A stretch of DNA of 64,000 nucleotides from Talaromyces rugulosus. Its lineage: Eukaryota; Ascomycota; Eurotiomycetes; Eurotiales; Trichocomaceae. Where the stretch lies: the NCBI RefSeq assembly GCF_013368755.1, contig NC_049561.1, positions 806,001 through 870,000 of the forward strand, in the 5' to 3' direction. The number at the start of each line of letters is the position of its first letter. The first letter of the stretch is position 1. A model generated the notes under the pieces. The model was not told the DNA's origin and did no database searches. It was given only the letters and a program-made list of their open reading frames with translations. Made by a program: the position numbers and the translations under genes. Of this stretch, positions 34,164 to 45,345 are shown piece after piece.

Positions 34164-34997
34164 ATGGCAGCTGTGAGATCTCTCCTGGGCAAAACCGCCA
34201 TCGTCACAGGCTCCTCCTCAGGGAACGGACGCGCCATAGCACTCACCCTGGCCAAGGCTGGGGCCAACGTTGTATGCTCTGATCTGACCCCCAACCCACG
34301 ATCAGAAGGATACGAAGAGGATGGCCAACATCAGACGCATCAGCTCATTGCATCGCGGATCGGAAAAGACGGAGGCAGCAACAACACGATCTTCCAGGCC
34401 TGTGACGTACAGTATCCAAAGCAAATCAGTGACTTGATCAAACGAACTACATCGGAGTTTGGCCGCTTGGATATCATGGTTAACAATGCTGGCATTTTGG
34501 CACATCTGGGCACAATCGTCGATTCTACCGAGGACGACTACGACCGCACGATGGCGGTTAATGTCAAGGGGACGTACTTTGGATGCAAGTACGCGATTGA
34601 GCAGTTCATCGCTCAAAAGAAGTTTGACTCATCGTCGCATTCAATCGGGAAGATTGTGAACTTCTCGTCGATTGGTGGTGTCATAGGGCTGAAAGAGGAG
34701 CCGGCGTACTGTGCATCTAAGGGAGCAGTGGTCAATCTAACGAAACAGCTGGCGGTCGACTTTGGAAAGAAAGGCGTTAATGTGAATGCAATCTGTCCCG
34801 GATTCTTGCAGACGGCAATGGTCCGTCCTTTCCTGGACGACCCAGAACGGAAGAAGTTTCTTGACGAAGTCACACCGTGGCCGACTCTAGGGGTTGCACA
34901 GGATGTAGCCAATGCAACCCTGTGGTTGTCAAACCCAGAGAGTGATTATGTGACAGGATCAGCGTTGACAATCGACGGCGGATACACTGCTAGGTAG
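34164..34997 (+). CDS. short-chain dehydrogenase/reductase
   Basis: Single exon, 277 residues, classical SDR. TGSSSGNG cofactor loop (15-22), CSDLTP with Asp at the end of strand 2 (suggests NAD(H)), NNAG (107-110), FSS serine near 168-169, Y182 and K186 in YCASK, and the C-terminal SALTIDGGYTAR. A loop after strand 2 is longer than usual (about residues 43-75). It resembles fungal 3-oxoacyl/glucose-dehydrogenase-type reductases. The substrate is unknown, and neighbours (GH7, F-box) give no pathway hint. Confidence 0.9.
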   Translation: MAAVRSLLGKTAIVTGSSSGNGRAIALTLAKAGANVVCSDLTPNPRSEGYEEDGQHQTHQLIASRIGKDGGSNNTIFQACDVQYPKQISDLIKRTTSEFGRLDIMVNNAGILAHLGTIVDSTEDDYDRTMAVNVKGTYFGCKYAIEQFIAQKKFDSSSHSIGKIVNFSSIGGVIGLKEEPAYCASKGAVVNLTKQLAVDFGKKGVNVNAICPGFLQTAMVRPFLDDPERKKFLDEVTPWPTLGVAQDVANATLWLSNPESDYVTGSALTIDGGYTAR

Positions 34998-35030
34998 CTA
35001 TGGAGATGCAGATTTAATAAAAATGATGTT

Positions 35031-36265
35031 TTACGAGTTCTTATGTTTCATAAATCTACCCATGTCGCTCTTGAGTGCATACCATAGCCCACGATACTCG
35101 TTGACTCTAGCCTTGTATCGAGAAATAGCCGTCGACAAGTGTTGCATATCAAGGAGTACTTCCTCAGTGACATCTTTCCATATTATTGCTGCACTTGTCT
35201 CCTCGGAAGTCAGAAGCTCGCCAGCGACATCGTCCAGTAAAACGATGTCCAGACAATGGCCAGACCAGCTACCTTGCCTAGGCGTAGTAATGGAGTATTC
35301 CTGCCCATAATATCCGGTGGGTGCATCCGAACATTGAATCCGCCAGAAAATCACATCCTCTACTGTAAGTTGTGAAGGTTTCTCGCCACGTAACACCTTT
35401 CCTCCTCCTCCCGCATCACGACAACAGCGTACATATTCCATCGTCGACAGATTTCGCAGTATCCAGACCCTGGGATCCGGTATAAATTCTCCAAACGGGA
35501 CAACCTTACATGCCCAGTGCAATTCATCCACCAGACGAGACATCACTCGTCGATCGAAGTACGACTCTGCGTTCTCTTTCAAAGTGCTTATCCACAGCTC
35601 CGGGGCCGTCTCCATTTTAGCATATTTATCAACTAACAACGGCGACTTATTCAAATTTTCGGCTGAAAGCAAAGGCCCGAGATGGCGCCTGCCGTTTCTG
35701 CGTCTAAGAATCTTGTCGATCAGTGCGTAGTTGTCCCGTTTAAATGACTCTGGGAGGTCATATCGGACATCGCAAAACAGAGAAATCTCTATGCCGCGAA
35801 GGGCACACCAGATGTCCGGGTGCAATCCAGGTGCAGAAATGCGAGTACATGTTGCCATAGAACGGGCGACGATATTCCAAATTTTATAACGTCGTGGTGA
35901 GTGAGTAGTGACAGCTGATTCAAGATCAAGCCCACAATCTCACTAGGTAAACTTTCGATGGTTGATATTGTGTCCTCACAGGGATGGCTTTCTCGTAAAA
36001 TTTCCGTCTCTGTAGAGAATTCTTTTTTGCGTGGTATCTGCGCAAAGCAGTGCCAGGAATTCCATCCTTGTGCTTCTGCTGACCGACAGACTGGTGGATA
36101 GTCGCTTCGATCAGCGCCTTTGAAACGATAGACCGTCTCTTTGCCCGGCGCAATCAGAGTCCAGCCAGGAACGAGTCTCTGTTCTATTATAGTTGAACTT
36201 GTCGTTTCTTGTGGACGGTTCAACTCCGAACAAAGAAATTCCCTAATATTTATAGTTTGACTCAT
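35031..36265 (-). CDS. F-box domain protein, frameshifted
   Basis: Two overlapping frames form one gene. The first (36265 to about 35820) has a diverged N-terminus and an F-box, IESLPSEIVGLILNQLSLL...DVIKFGISSPVLWQHVLAFLHLDC. The second (to 35031) continues with DIWCALRGIEISLFCDVRYDLPESF and a long C-terminal part rich in W and acidic residues (TMEYVRC, DVIFWRIQ, HCLDIVLLDDV). One missing C in the run at 35818-35820 (minus-strand CCC) explains the break and gives DCTPDIWCAL. Fungal F-box proteins of this layout are candidate SCF adaptors of unknown target. Whether the break is real needs reads. Confidence 0.65.
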
Positions 36266-36793
36266 TAAATGTTCTGCCTGGCGGTGAGTCTGGCGGTGAA
36301 ATGTGCTGCCTACAAAGTCCTAGTAACCCTAACCCTAACTTGGCGGTATTTTCCCCTCTGTTCTGTAGACCTCGACTTTGTCTCGAGTTGATTGTGTTTA
36401 AATAGCTGGATATTGGGTCAGCCCATGTTTAACCTTGTCGGTAGAATAATACGTGTGACTGCAATGATGTATGCGTCCTTAATATTATTCCTTTTTCTTT
36501 GTCGTATCTACTCAAAATAGATTTGTAGCTATATTGAACATTTACTGTTTCATATTCAAACACTGACAAAAGAAAAGCCGTTAAAATCAAACCACCATTC
36601 TTTGTTCGAAATGCTCCTTTTAGCTCTATTTGGGGGGATGTTTCTTTAAAAAGAACCACTGATCTCGTCCAGATCCGATGGAGAACTATCTTCAAGTAAA
36701 TAAATCTCTAGGTTGTATCTCGCTAGCGGAAACGTTTCCTCATTAAAAAATTGTGATGCATATGATACAGACAGAAATTCGCCTTGGAACAGA
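36266..36793. other. divergent promoter region with telomere-like repeat
   Basis: Spacer between the F-box gene (minus) and the mucin-like gene (plus). It carries TAACCCTAACCCTAAC at 36324-36339, 59 bases upstream of the F-box start, matching fungal telomere repeat and Tbf1-type promoter boxes. Confidence 0.55.
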
Positions 36794-38168
36794 ATGATCG
36801 GCTGGACCACAATACTCTTCTCTCTTCTTTGCCCATATACAAGAGCTCTTCCATTTGGAACTTTGGAAACCGACACCTTCCAACCTCCCGGTACCATGGA
36901 TAACCGGTCGACGACACCAAATGGCGGATATATCTGTGTGACAGTCACGTATCCGAATACAACCACATACACTAGCACCATCTTTTCGACCATAACAGCT
37001 AATCCAGCGGGGAATCATAGCATTTTCACCATCACAAAAACTGCCGTTGGTTTGCCGGCAACGTTGCCAGCGACACCAGCTGCAGCAGGTGTTACAAATG
37101 GTGTCAATCAGCTAAATGCAAAACAAACACCAAAACAAAACTCGAGTCCCCATGTGCTTACTACCTTCTATTTGACAAAGACCAAAACTAGAAAGCAGTA
37201 CAGCAGCTTAAATTTTCCAGGTGACTACCAAGCGCTCGACCAAAACGACAATGCAGCTGCCTCCGACATTGTTGAAACCGCCACGCACACCATTTTCAAC
37301 ACCGTATCCGCGACAAAACAGCCAGATCTAGTGACCAATTTTATCACGGTGACCCATACAACTGTCATTACGGGAAAGCCAGCCACTATATTGACTACAG
37401 TCATGACTATAAGAACAACACTAACGAGCGTGACGCCCACAAAGACGGTGACAACGAAAATGAAAGTATCCACTGAGTCGGATGGCAAAAGAGACGTTTT
37501 TATATGGAAGCGAGACCATCCTGAGATTGAGTATTTCGAAGACGGGTCAACTACTACTTCAGCTTTGTCGCCGGAGAAAACTATGAAGCCAAGGGCAGTG
37601 CCAACGGCACCACAACAGACAAGTATCACCGTGACTGTATGTCTTTTTGTTGTCCTTGAAATATATTTGATCATAATTAACAAGCTACTAGAAAACGTAT
37701 ACCCCGTCTACAACCGTCTATACTACAAAAACAATCACCGTCTCTGGTACCTGGGTGCCCTGGGTAAACTCGACAACAACAATGACCATCCCCGCTACAG
37801 TAAGAGGAGGAGGATCGGAAGCGGTGCAGCAGCACATAAACGCCGTAAGCGTCGCAACGCAGACAGTAGTGGAACCTATCGTTTCAACTGTTGTTCCTCC
37901 TCCCCCTCCACCACCTCCTACTACCACTGCGCCCCCCCCTCCTCCTACTACTACTGCGCCTCCCCCAACGACGTCAATCAAGACAGTCGACGTGACAAAA
38001 GTCGTCACTATATCAAACCAGCATACCAGCACCATCACCAAAACGACCACACATATAGTGACGTCGACAACGATACCGGCCAGCTCGGTGGTGACCCAGA
38101 TGACCACTATCATGGACACTGTTACGAGTTTTGGGATTTATACGTTATTTCTTATACAAGCGGCTTAG
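36794..38168 (+). CDS. Thr/Pro-rich mucin-like cell-surface protein
   Basis: Two exons, 36794-37636 and 37692-38168, 439 residues. Signal peptide about 1-18 (MIGWTTILFSLLCPYTRA); an upstream in-frame ATG at 36713 would bury it. The body is Ser/Thr-rich with many TVT/TTV repeats. After the splice the same style continues (TKTYTPSTTVYTTKTITV), followed by a polyproline/TTT block (about residues 347-375), then more Thr-rich repeats and a hydrophobic end (SFGIYTLFLIQAA) that may be a GPI signal. Such proteins are heavily O-mannosylated wall components or adhesins. Without splicing, the frame stays open and yields a different basic, His/Tyr-rich tail, which I regard as a shadow. Confidence 0.7.
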
Positions 38169-38582
38169 GTTTTATGTTATATTTTATATTTGTTCAATGT
38201 TACGTTTTGTCGGATTTGGAAGATTTCAACGTTCAAACGATACATGTATGTTAGTTAACTATCAATTAATGTAGACATGATTTCCTATTTCTTGGTTTTC
38301 AATGTGCCTGGTATCATCAATGATAACTTGTAACTTGATAGATTTTATTTTCTGATAGGAAAAAAAAAAGAAAATTCGACTTCTAAGTTGAATTATTCAT
38401 TTACAACGAAAAATACAAGACGTGCACGAAATCCTAAGTTACCCAAAAACCATACCGGACGCCAATAAACAACCGAATAGCTGATGTACACAATTATCTA
38501 TACATGTGGAACCCCATTTTAACCAACCAGAGAAAATGCACCAAGATGAAAAAAAACGAGGTGAGCACGCGAAATATTTGGA
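38169..38582. other. intergenic region between convergent genes
   Basis: 3' ends of the mucin-like and GH76 genes. A short poly-A tract lies at about 38360-38370. Nothing else seen. Confidence 0.4.
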
Positions 38583-40130
38583 TTAAATAATCCCTCCGAC
38601 AACGAGCCAGGCCATCCCCGCCAGCCACGAGGTTGAAAAAAGCAGAGTAAGAATGGCTGCACCTGCACGGTCGCCACCCGTAATGGGCGTCTGCTTTGGA
38701 GGTTGGTATTCATCTCCGGAAGACTGCCCCCCAGAAGGGTTACTGGTACTGTTACCACCATCGTCTGCTGTAACAGGGCCTGGCATCGACGGCGGCGTGT
38801 AACCGGGTGACGACCCGCCGTTCGTCGCAAAGGATACCAGGGTGTTGGCGAAGATACTGAGGGCGGACATTTCCTGTTCAATTCCCGAAGTGCCGTCGTA
38901 GGTGCTACTATACCATTGCATACCGCATTGGTTACCTGAACCACTGCATTGTTTTCCAGCAGCAACGGCGGAGGCTTGCAGTTTGGGAATAATGGCCGCG
39001 GCCTGCTCCGGGACAAGCATCGCGGTTTTTGATAGCCAATCGGCCATCAGACCCTTGAAGCACAGCTGGTCCCGGTTGCATGTCTTGATCGGGTCGCAAG
39101 CGACCTCGGTGAGGACGTTGTCGTACTTTGAAGGGAAAAAAGTGGCCCATACGGAGCCCAGAAGCCCCTCGACCCCTGATTTCCATTTGGTGGCGCCATT
39201 CGTCTAAGCTATTAGTTCATATTCGGTAGAAAAGACATGACGAAGAAAGGAGAGAAAAAAAGCATACTTTGTTGTACATGAAGGCTGCGCCAGCGAGGTA
39301 GGATCCGTAGTTGTAGGTCCATTGCATGTCGCTCTTGTCTTGGCAGTTTTCCGAGATATGAGTAAGGTCATTGATGAACCAAGTTTGGTTATCAAACAAC
39401 ACGGACTGCACACTCCAGTCCCAGACAGTCTCGGCCATGTCTGCATACGATTGGTTGCCAGTATAGCGATACAGGCGCGCAGCCAGCTGGAAAAAGGCCC
39501 CGTTGGAAATGGCGTTCTTGGCATCATATCCGGACAGGATGGGTGAGATTTGCCAACGCAGACCCCCTTTGCACGATTCCTTGTCGACGTTCCAGCGATC
39601 AGCAAAGTCGTTATAGGAACCCTGAGCCAGCGCGAGCCAGGATGCACTGCCGGGCGCGCTGTTGTCTGGAAACTTTTGTTCAGCGGCGGTCATGGCACCT
39701 AGAGCCCAGAATTCTTGATCGTCGTTTCCCTACAGGCAAAAAAAGGACTTGTCAGTATGACATATTGAACAGACCAAGAGGGGCGAAAACAAACCAGGTA
39801 GCTACTGTAGTTTGATGTGAAAAAATCATTGTTTGGGCCGCCTTGCCAGGACATGCCCTCGGTGACGATATCGTTGTACTGGTCATCGCCGGTCCAATGC
39901 CAGTAGTTGATAAGAAAAGTGAAAAAAGCACCGGCTTCCCACCAGGTGCCGTCGAATTTACCGGGGATGAGCTTGCTGGCTCGGTCGTTGTAGAACTTGA
40001 CAGAGGAGGCAGCGGCTGTTTTGGCGGCAGACTTCAACGAGTCGGCATTCTGGGCGTTGACGGTGATTGCTGCGGAGACAAGAGGGGTCGACAGAAGCTG
40101 GGCGAGCAAGACAGAGGTTATCAAGCGCAT
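38583..40130 (-). CDS. GH76 endo-alpha-1,6-mannanase-type GPI protein (Dfg5/Dcw1 family)
   Basis: Three exons, 40130-39795, 39729-39268 and 39203-38583, 472 residues. Signal peptide about 1-20 (MRLITSVLLAQLLSTPLVSA). The GH76 catalytic Asp pair is in GNDDQEFW (D115, D116), created by the first splice. Other motifs are GTWWEAGAFF, WQGGPNNDFF, CKGGLRWQ and YNYGSYLAGAAF. The C-terminus has a Ser/Gly/Pro linker and a hydrophobic tail, consistent with a GPI anchor. Dfg5/Dcw1 proteins are thought to transfer GPI-linked wall proteins from their GPI glycan to wall glucan, so the protein acts at the plasma membrane and wall. Confidence 0.92.
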
Positions 40131-41169
40131 ATTCGTGATGACAGTGAACAAGCAGAGAGACAGTAAACAAAAGACGTGAAGGAGCGCAGGTCCGGAAGCA
40201 TCGACCGGCTCAGGGTAGGAAGCTTTGCTGGAATTGGCGAAACGATATTATTAGGTAATGTAGTACGCAGTAGTATCTCAACAAGAAACGAGTGCGTAGT
40301 AGTTAGATGGTTGTTATGCTGTCAGGGGATGGCGCCGGAGCGAGCATAAGGACGAGCCGAGCCCGCCAGGGCCCCAGGGCGATCACTACGCGATTGCGCT
40401 CCCGGCCTGGCTTGTTGGAGGCGTGATCGCCCAGGCCGATCGCCGGTGACCCAGTGTACCTGGCCAATGCTTAGACCTGTATCCTGGCTCGGCCATTTGC
40501 TAGGGGACGAATGGTGGAGATGATGGGGCGGTGCTGGTCGACGTCTCGGAGTAATAACTGAATCGCAGAGTGGGAGCAATTGAAAAAGGATCTTGGCGTT
40601 GTGGGGCGCGCTAGCCGGATCGTCGGCTCACATCTGCACTTCGCAATAAAACAGTGTCAGACATATCACCGCGACCGCATGTACTATTATTGTTATTATT
40701 GTTATTTTTGTTATTTTTGTTATTTTTTTATCTACTTTTCTAGGCAGCCATTACGGGCTTTGGTTACTACGCAGGACCCTTACGCCCTGGTCCTGATTCT
40801 GTCAGGAGGTGGCATGGCGGTCTTGGCACGGTGCACGGATCCTATTCGCTGACTGTGATATTGGAGCCCCGCACCACGTGATATCAGTCCCCAAAACGGT
40901 ATAGTGGCTATCCCTTACTTACTGCCGACCTTTGCCAAGCCCTAACCCTAAATTTCCGTTTTAGGACTAGACCGCAGCCATCTACGCAGCCAATCAACAG
41001 TCTACAAGTACAATGCGCGATGAAGTCAAAGCTGCAAACTGCACAAACAACCCAAGGTTGCGACAACAAACAAACACAACAAACACAAAACGTACACAAC
41101 AACACATCCTATCCAAACGCATCAATTCATCGCTGCACACACCCTAACGACACGTCGTAACGAGCCACC
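40131..41169. other. divergent intergenic region (GH76 and NUDIX)
   Basis: GC-rich patches at 40330-40450, a T-rich microsatellite and a telomere-like motif CCCTAACCCTAAA at 40940-40952 (about 220 bases before the NUDIX start). An ACAAC-rich leader precedes the NUDIX gene. Confidence 0.45.
40684..40732. repeat. TTATTG/TTATTTTTG microsatellite
   Basis: Imperfect tandem array of TTATTG and TTATTTTTG units. Confidence 0.8.
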
Positions 41170-41673
41170 ATGGCTGCTCAAGTCCAAGTTCGTGTTGGCG
41201 TGGGCGTCTTTGTGCTTGAGTCTAGCAACGAGCCCACCGACAACCCACGGTTCCTAATCGGCAAACGAATAAACTCCCACGGCTCGGGAACATACTCACT
41301 GCCCGGCGGCCACATGGAATTCGGTGAGACTCCCGAGCAGTGCGCCGCGCGCGAGTTGCTCGAGGAAACAGGCCTCCAGGCTAGCAATCTACACTCTCTC
41401 ACTTTCACCAACGATTACATGCCTGCCGAAGACAAGCACTATGTCACGCTCTTCACCGTCTGTGTTCGGCAGAACGAAAACAAGTCTCCACAGGTGCTCG
41501 AGCCGAACAAGTGCGAAGGGTGGGAATGGGTCAGCTGGGAGGAACTGAAGACCTGGGCGCAAAAACAGATAGATACTCCCCAGGCCGCGGAGAAAGAATT
41601 GCAACGCAAGCTTTTCCTACCATTATTGAATATTATACGTGAAAGACCCGGGGTTATCCCTGCTATCGGATGA
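41170..41673 (+). CDS. NUDIX hydrolase (NUDT15-like)
   Basis: Single exon, 167 residues. The complete Nudix box GX5EX7REUXEEXGU runs from G47 to L69 (GGHMEFGETPEQCAARELLEETG region), with the metal-binding REL-LEE at 61-66. LPGGHMEFGE and WEWVSWEEL are typical of the NUDT15/MTH2-like group that hydrolyses nucleoside diphosphate derivatives, including oxidised or methylated dNTPs. The start has a strong context (accATGg). Cytosolic housecleaning is the likely role. Confidence 0.9.
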   Translation: MAAQVQVRVGVGVFVLESSNEPTDNPRFLIGKRINSHGSGTYSLPGGHMEFGETPEQCAARELLEETGLQASNLHSLTFTNDYMPAEDKHYVTLFTVCVRQNENKSPQVLEPNKCEGWEWVSWEELKTWAQKQIDTPQAAEKELQRKLFLPLLNIIRERPGVIPAIG

Positions 41674-42873
41674 AATAATGAAATAAAGTACGAAATATGA
41701 CTCGTGAGCTTGCCGGAAATAGCCCGGGCACTCACTCACTTTCTCACATGATGACAAATCCGGTCAACACACCTTGCTTCACTCACCGTGGTGATGTTCT
41801 TATTGGGCTCGCCGAAGAGCGAGACCTGATTTCATTGCCCTCCCTACGGCATTGTGCCATATTATCAGGTTGTCTATGTTGTCACAATAATGCCGAAATA
41901 CTTATTGGTGCAGGAGAGACCATGCAGTAATCCTGCTCCTTACACTTTGTCTTACTTTGTTGTTCATGAGTGACCGCATCAAGTAATCCAGCACGCATGT
42001 GTGGTCTTTTGAATACACTTTATTTAGTTTTGCTTTTTACTCGTGTTCCTTTTCTCGACAAACAAGTAAAGACCCCGCTGGTGCGAACCTTCGGCAAGCC
42101 ACCCAGTTATTCTCCTCTCATCGGAGAAATATGAGTTGCTAGAACCCGATCGTATTGCCATTATGACTTAGTCCAAGGGACTCCGTACCCAGTTGAAGGT
42201 ATTTCGTAATCAAGTTTTCCGCGCATGATGCACGAAGACAATCAAGACGAGTTGGTATCCTTAGATCTCCGATCTAGCCGATGAAAATAGCCACACTAGA
42301 TCACATAAATACGTTTCGTCGTATTATCTGGTCGTAAGGGCTAGACTTTGAGTCGGGCATGCAGGGTCCTTTCGGTAGATCCGGCCAACTGGCGGTGGCG
42401 TTATCGTGCATCCAGGTTGTCCAATACAGTCAGACCACAGCGTCTTGGAATTCCTGTACGGTAATATGAGTGACAACCTATTTCAAACTTGGTCTGTTGC
42501 CATTTATTACTACATTAGGAACTCCTCTAGGCTGTGCCTACATTGGCCTTGTTGTAAATTTTGGTTTTCACATGCGTACCTAGCCCTGGGACTCGGGGTT
42601 ATTACATGCAGACGCCCTACTGCAACTATACCCTCGCAGTTTTCAGGTCCGGGGTGTCAGCTAGCATACGTAATATGAAAATGCATATTTTCTCCGAGTC
42701 ACAGAGTTAGGGAGAGATTTGAAACCGAGTCATGGTCATAGTGAAAGCCTACATGTATACATAAGACTATTCATCGTACACCCACCACACAAACAACCAC
42801 CAAACAGATACATTCTTCCGTTTCACAAAAAAATAGTCTCTTTTCATATCATCTCAATGTCGTCACCTTCAAT
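41674..42873. other. intergenic region between convergent genes
   Basis: About 1.2 kb between the NUDIX stop and the small secreted protein stop. ORFs of 77-90 codons (41697-41930, 42406-42678) lack domains or good context. No gene called. Confidence 0.35.
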
Positions 42874-43541
42874 CTAGCCACTCGCCGGTGGAATGGTCCG
42901 AATGGAGATGGATTTAATCTCCGGAGACGCCAGCTGCGCCTGGTCAGACAAGCTCCACAAGATATTGTAAACTCCGTCAACATCGGTAGGCTGTGCGAAG
43001 AAATGGGATTCCAGCTGGCCCGCCGAGTTTTCTATAAACGCATATTCTCCGTAGAAATGCCAGCTGCCAGTGGTGACTTCGGCCGAGTTAATGTTGGTCG
43101 TGAAGCCCAGCGGCTGACCGGAGGATTTGGGTATATAGAAGCTGAGATCGGTCCAGGTTGTATTTGATTCGCTGGCTTTGAGACTCGCTGTGGTGCTTGT
43201 GATGTTTGGGTTGGCTATAAATTTTCCAGATTCTTCGTAGACTAGGACCATTTTTCTCGCATTAGCTTGTGGTAAAAAAGATGCACCGGGGGGAGTTTAT
43301 ATGGCAACATACAGTAGACATTCGACACGTTGGAGCTATTTGCATATCTCACATCCCCGATTTGGGCGATGCCTAGTAAAAGTTCAATAAAGTATAACTT
43401 TTGCGAAGGATATGAACACGGACCTTGAGAGTAAAACACTTGCGATCCACTGATATTGGTCCCATAGGCGTAGAGAGTAAAGGTGTTTTGTGCCGCCAAC
43501 ACTGTCGACATAAGCACACAGAGGACAAAGGGGATGGTCAT
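42874..43541 (-). CDS. small secreted protein of a fungal-specific family
   Basis: Three exons, 43541-43424, 43372-43313 and 43265-42874, 189 residues. The leader MTIPFVLCVLMSTVLA is a signal peptide. The mature part begins QNTFTLYAYGTNISG, a pattern I associate with a widespread family of small secreted Eurotiales proteins of unknown function. It continues through GIAQIGDVRYANSS to VLVYEESGKFIANPN, with the end HFFAQPTDVDGVYNILWS. Several N-glycosylation sites (NIS, NSS, NIT, NTT) are visible. The 60-nt middle exon is supported by reading frame on both sides. In-frame ATGs at 43571 and 43583 are alternatives but make a poorer leader. No enzyme motif is seen. Confidence 0.7.
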
Positions 43542-45345
43542 TGTGGAATAAATTCTCTTTACACTTGTCATGATTGCGGGCACTAGAATGTGAGGATAAA
43601 AGAATGTGTCCGCTGAGAGTAGGAAGCTGATAGATATACACGAGTTCAGCCCCTATGTGATCTTTTCATGTAAACAATTGCTAAAGCTCAAACCAGAACA
43701 AGGTGACAAATCTTGCATGGTATACGTAATCAGGTGAATATAATCAGATAAATGTCCAATGATTGGCAAGTAGTAGGGCTAATGGTGGCTGGGTTCGGTA
43801 ATACCATTTTTTTGGTTTCGTTCCCCCTGTCTTCCTATTGTTCCACTGGTTAGACCTCTACTGTGCTCCCATCTCTTTCTGCCATCCTACTCCTGAATCT
43901 CATTTCATCTAGAATCCTACCAATAAGAGTGCCCACCAAGAAAAAAGACCTGAGGGATTTTCTCGTCTTCTGACACTTAATATCCCCGAGAAGTCGAGTT
44001 CTACAACTGAACATGGGCACAGCCCCGAGACCATCAGCATCACACGATACAACCAATCTCACTATGTCAAACCCGGAGAAAGCCCCAATACCTAGTTTCA
44101 GCCACTGATGAGGTGGTGGATATCGAAGCAGTGATTGGCACAATGGGAAAAATGACCCGTCGATTTCTCAATGACAATATTTTCCGGCTGACAATATGTT
44201 TCTTTTTTCTCTTCTGGAACTGTAATTTACGAGAAGTATTAGTCTGTCCAATCACATACTAGTTTTTCAAAGTATTGATTTTCCTGCTGGCGTACTTCCT
44301 TCTTTTTCTGTTCTCGAAGCGCGTATGCAGGTTGGAAATGCGCGTTGTTGATCTACCTATATTACGACACCACTCATTTAAAAACTGTGCCGCTTCCCTA
44401 TGGCTGGTTTAATTCCAAATTCTAGAGGAGAAAAATAAAAATAAAATAAAACTTACGATTACCGGAAAGCCATATCTTTCGCGCAGGCGCCCACGTCATT
44501 TTACGCGTTGCAGGTATGCCTGTACAACCATGCAACCGACATCGAAGTAATTCTCACCATGTTAGCTGCTAACCAAAAAGCCTTCGGTTAGCTGGTCAGT
44601 CCTTACTATCCAACAGTAATCACGGCAAAACCTCGGCCTCGCGGGGATTTTACAGTGTTACACAGCATATGTTAAAGCTTAACATGCGATAATGCCTCGC
44701 TCCTCGCTCCTCGCTTAGTTCTGCGGCTGATACTTTAGCCCCTGCGAGATAATCGAGTAAGCTCTAGTATACACATGGAAAATCTACATACAGGTACCTA
44801 TACTTGTTCGCGCATTAAATCAAAGGGCTTAAGCAAATATGATTTACAGCATATCATTACGTAGTATCTAGCCTGTTAAGCAAACCATCTATGCTTTTGT
44901 TAGGGCTATATGTGAAGCTGTCGTTTTGCATATACCTCCCCAAAGCAATATAATACCACACTCGGGCTGAACATGCTATATTTATGATACCAAGGGCTGG
45001 AATGACTAGGGCTTATCGTATCGCCCAATGAAACTAAAGTCTCATCCACGTAATTTGTCAGATGATGATGTTGCAAAATGTAATTGGATTCAAAACGCCA
45101 GGCTCCAATGTCTCGGTGTTTTTACGAGATGGAGGAATGATGACGAGGCTACTAAAGTGTGATGGTTATGCATGCAGCCCATGCGGTCAGGATTATCGGA
45201 AATTTACCTGTCAATAAGTACATAGCAACAGTCAGGTTGTCTATAAATCTCCGAGCTTTCTCAACGAGTCTTGCTTGATGCACTCCCTATAACCATCCTG
45301 CGGAAGATTTTCTCATACTTTGCTTCTCAAAGCATAACCTTCAAT
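43542..45345. other. long intergenic region with laccase promoter
   Basis: About 1.8 kb. A short tandem CTCGCTC-type repeat occurs near 44696-44717. A TATAAAT box at 45242-45248 lies about 100 bases before the laccase start. No gene found. Confidence 0.45.

Noticed and set aside
37718..38119. 133-codon Val/Gly-rich minus-strand frame
   Set aside because: Shadow of the Thr/Pro-rich coding sequence on the plus strand; its valine and glycine runs mirror the Thr and Pro codons.
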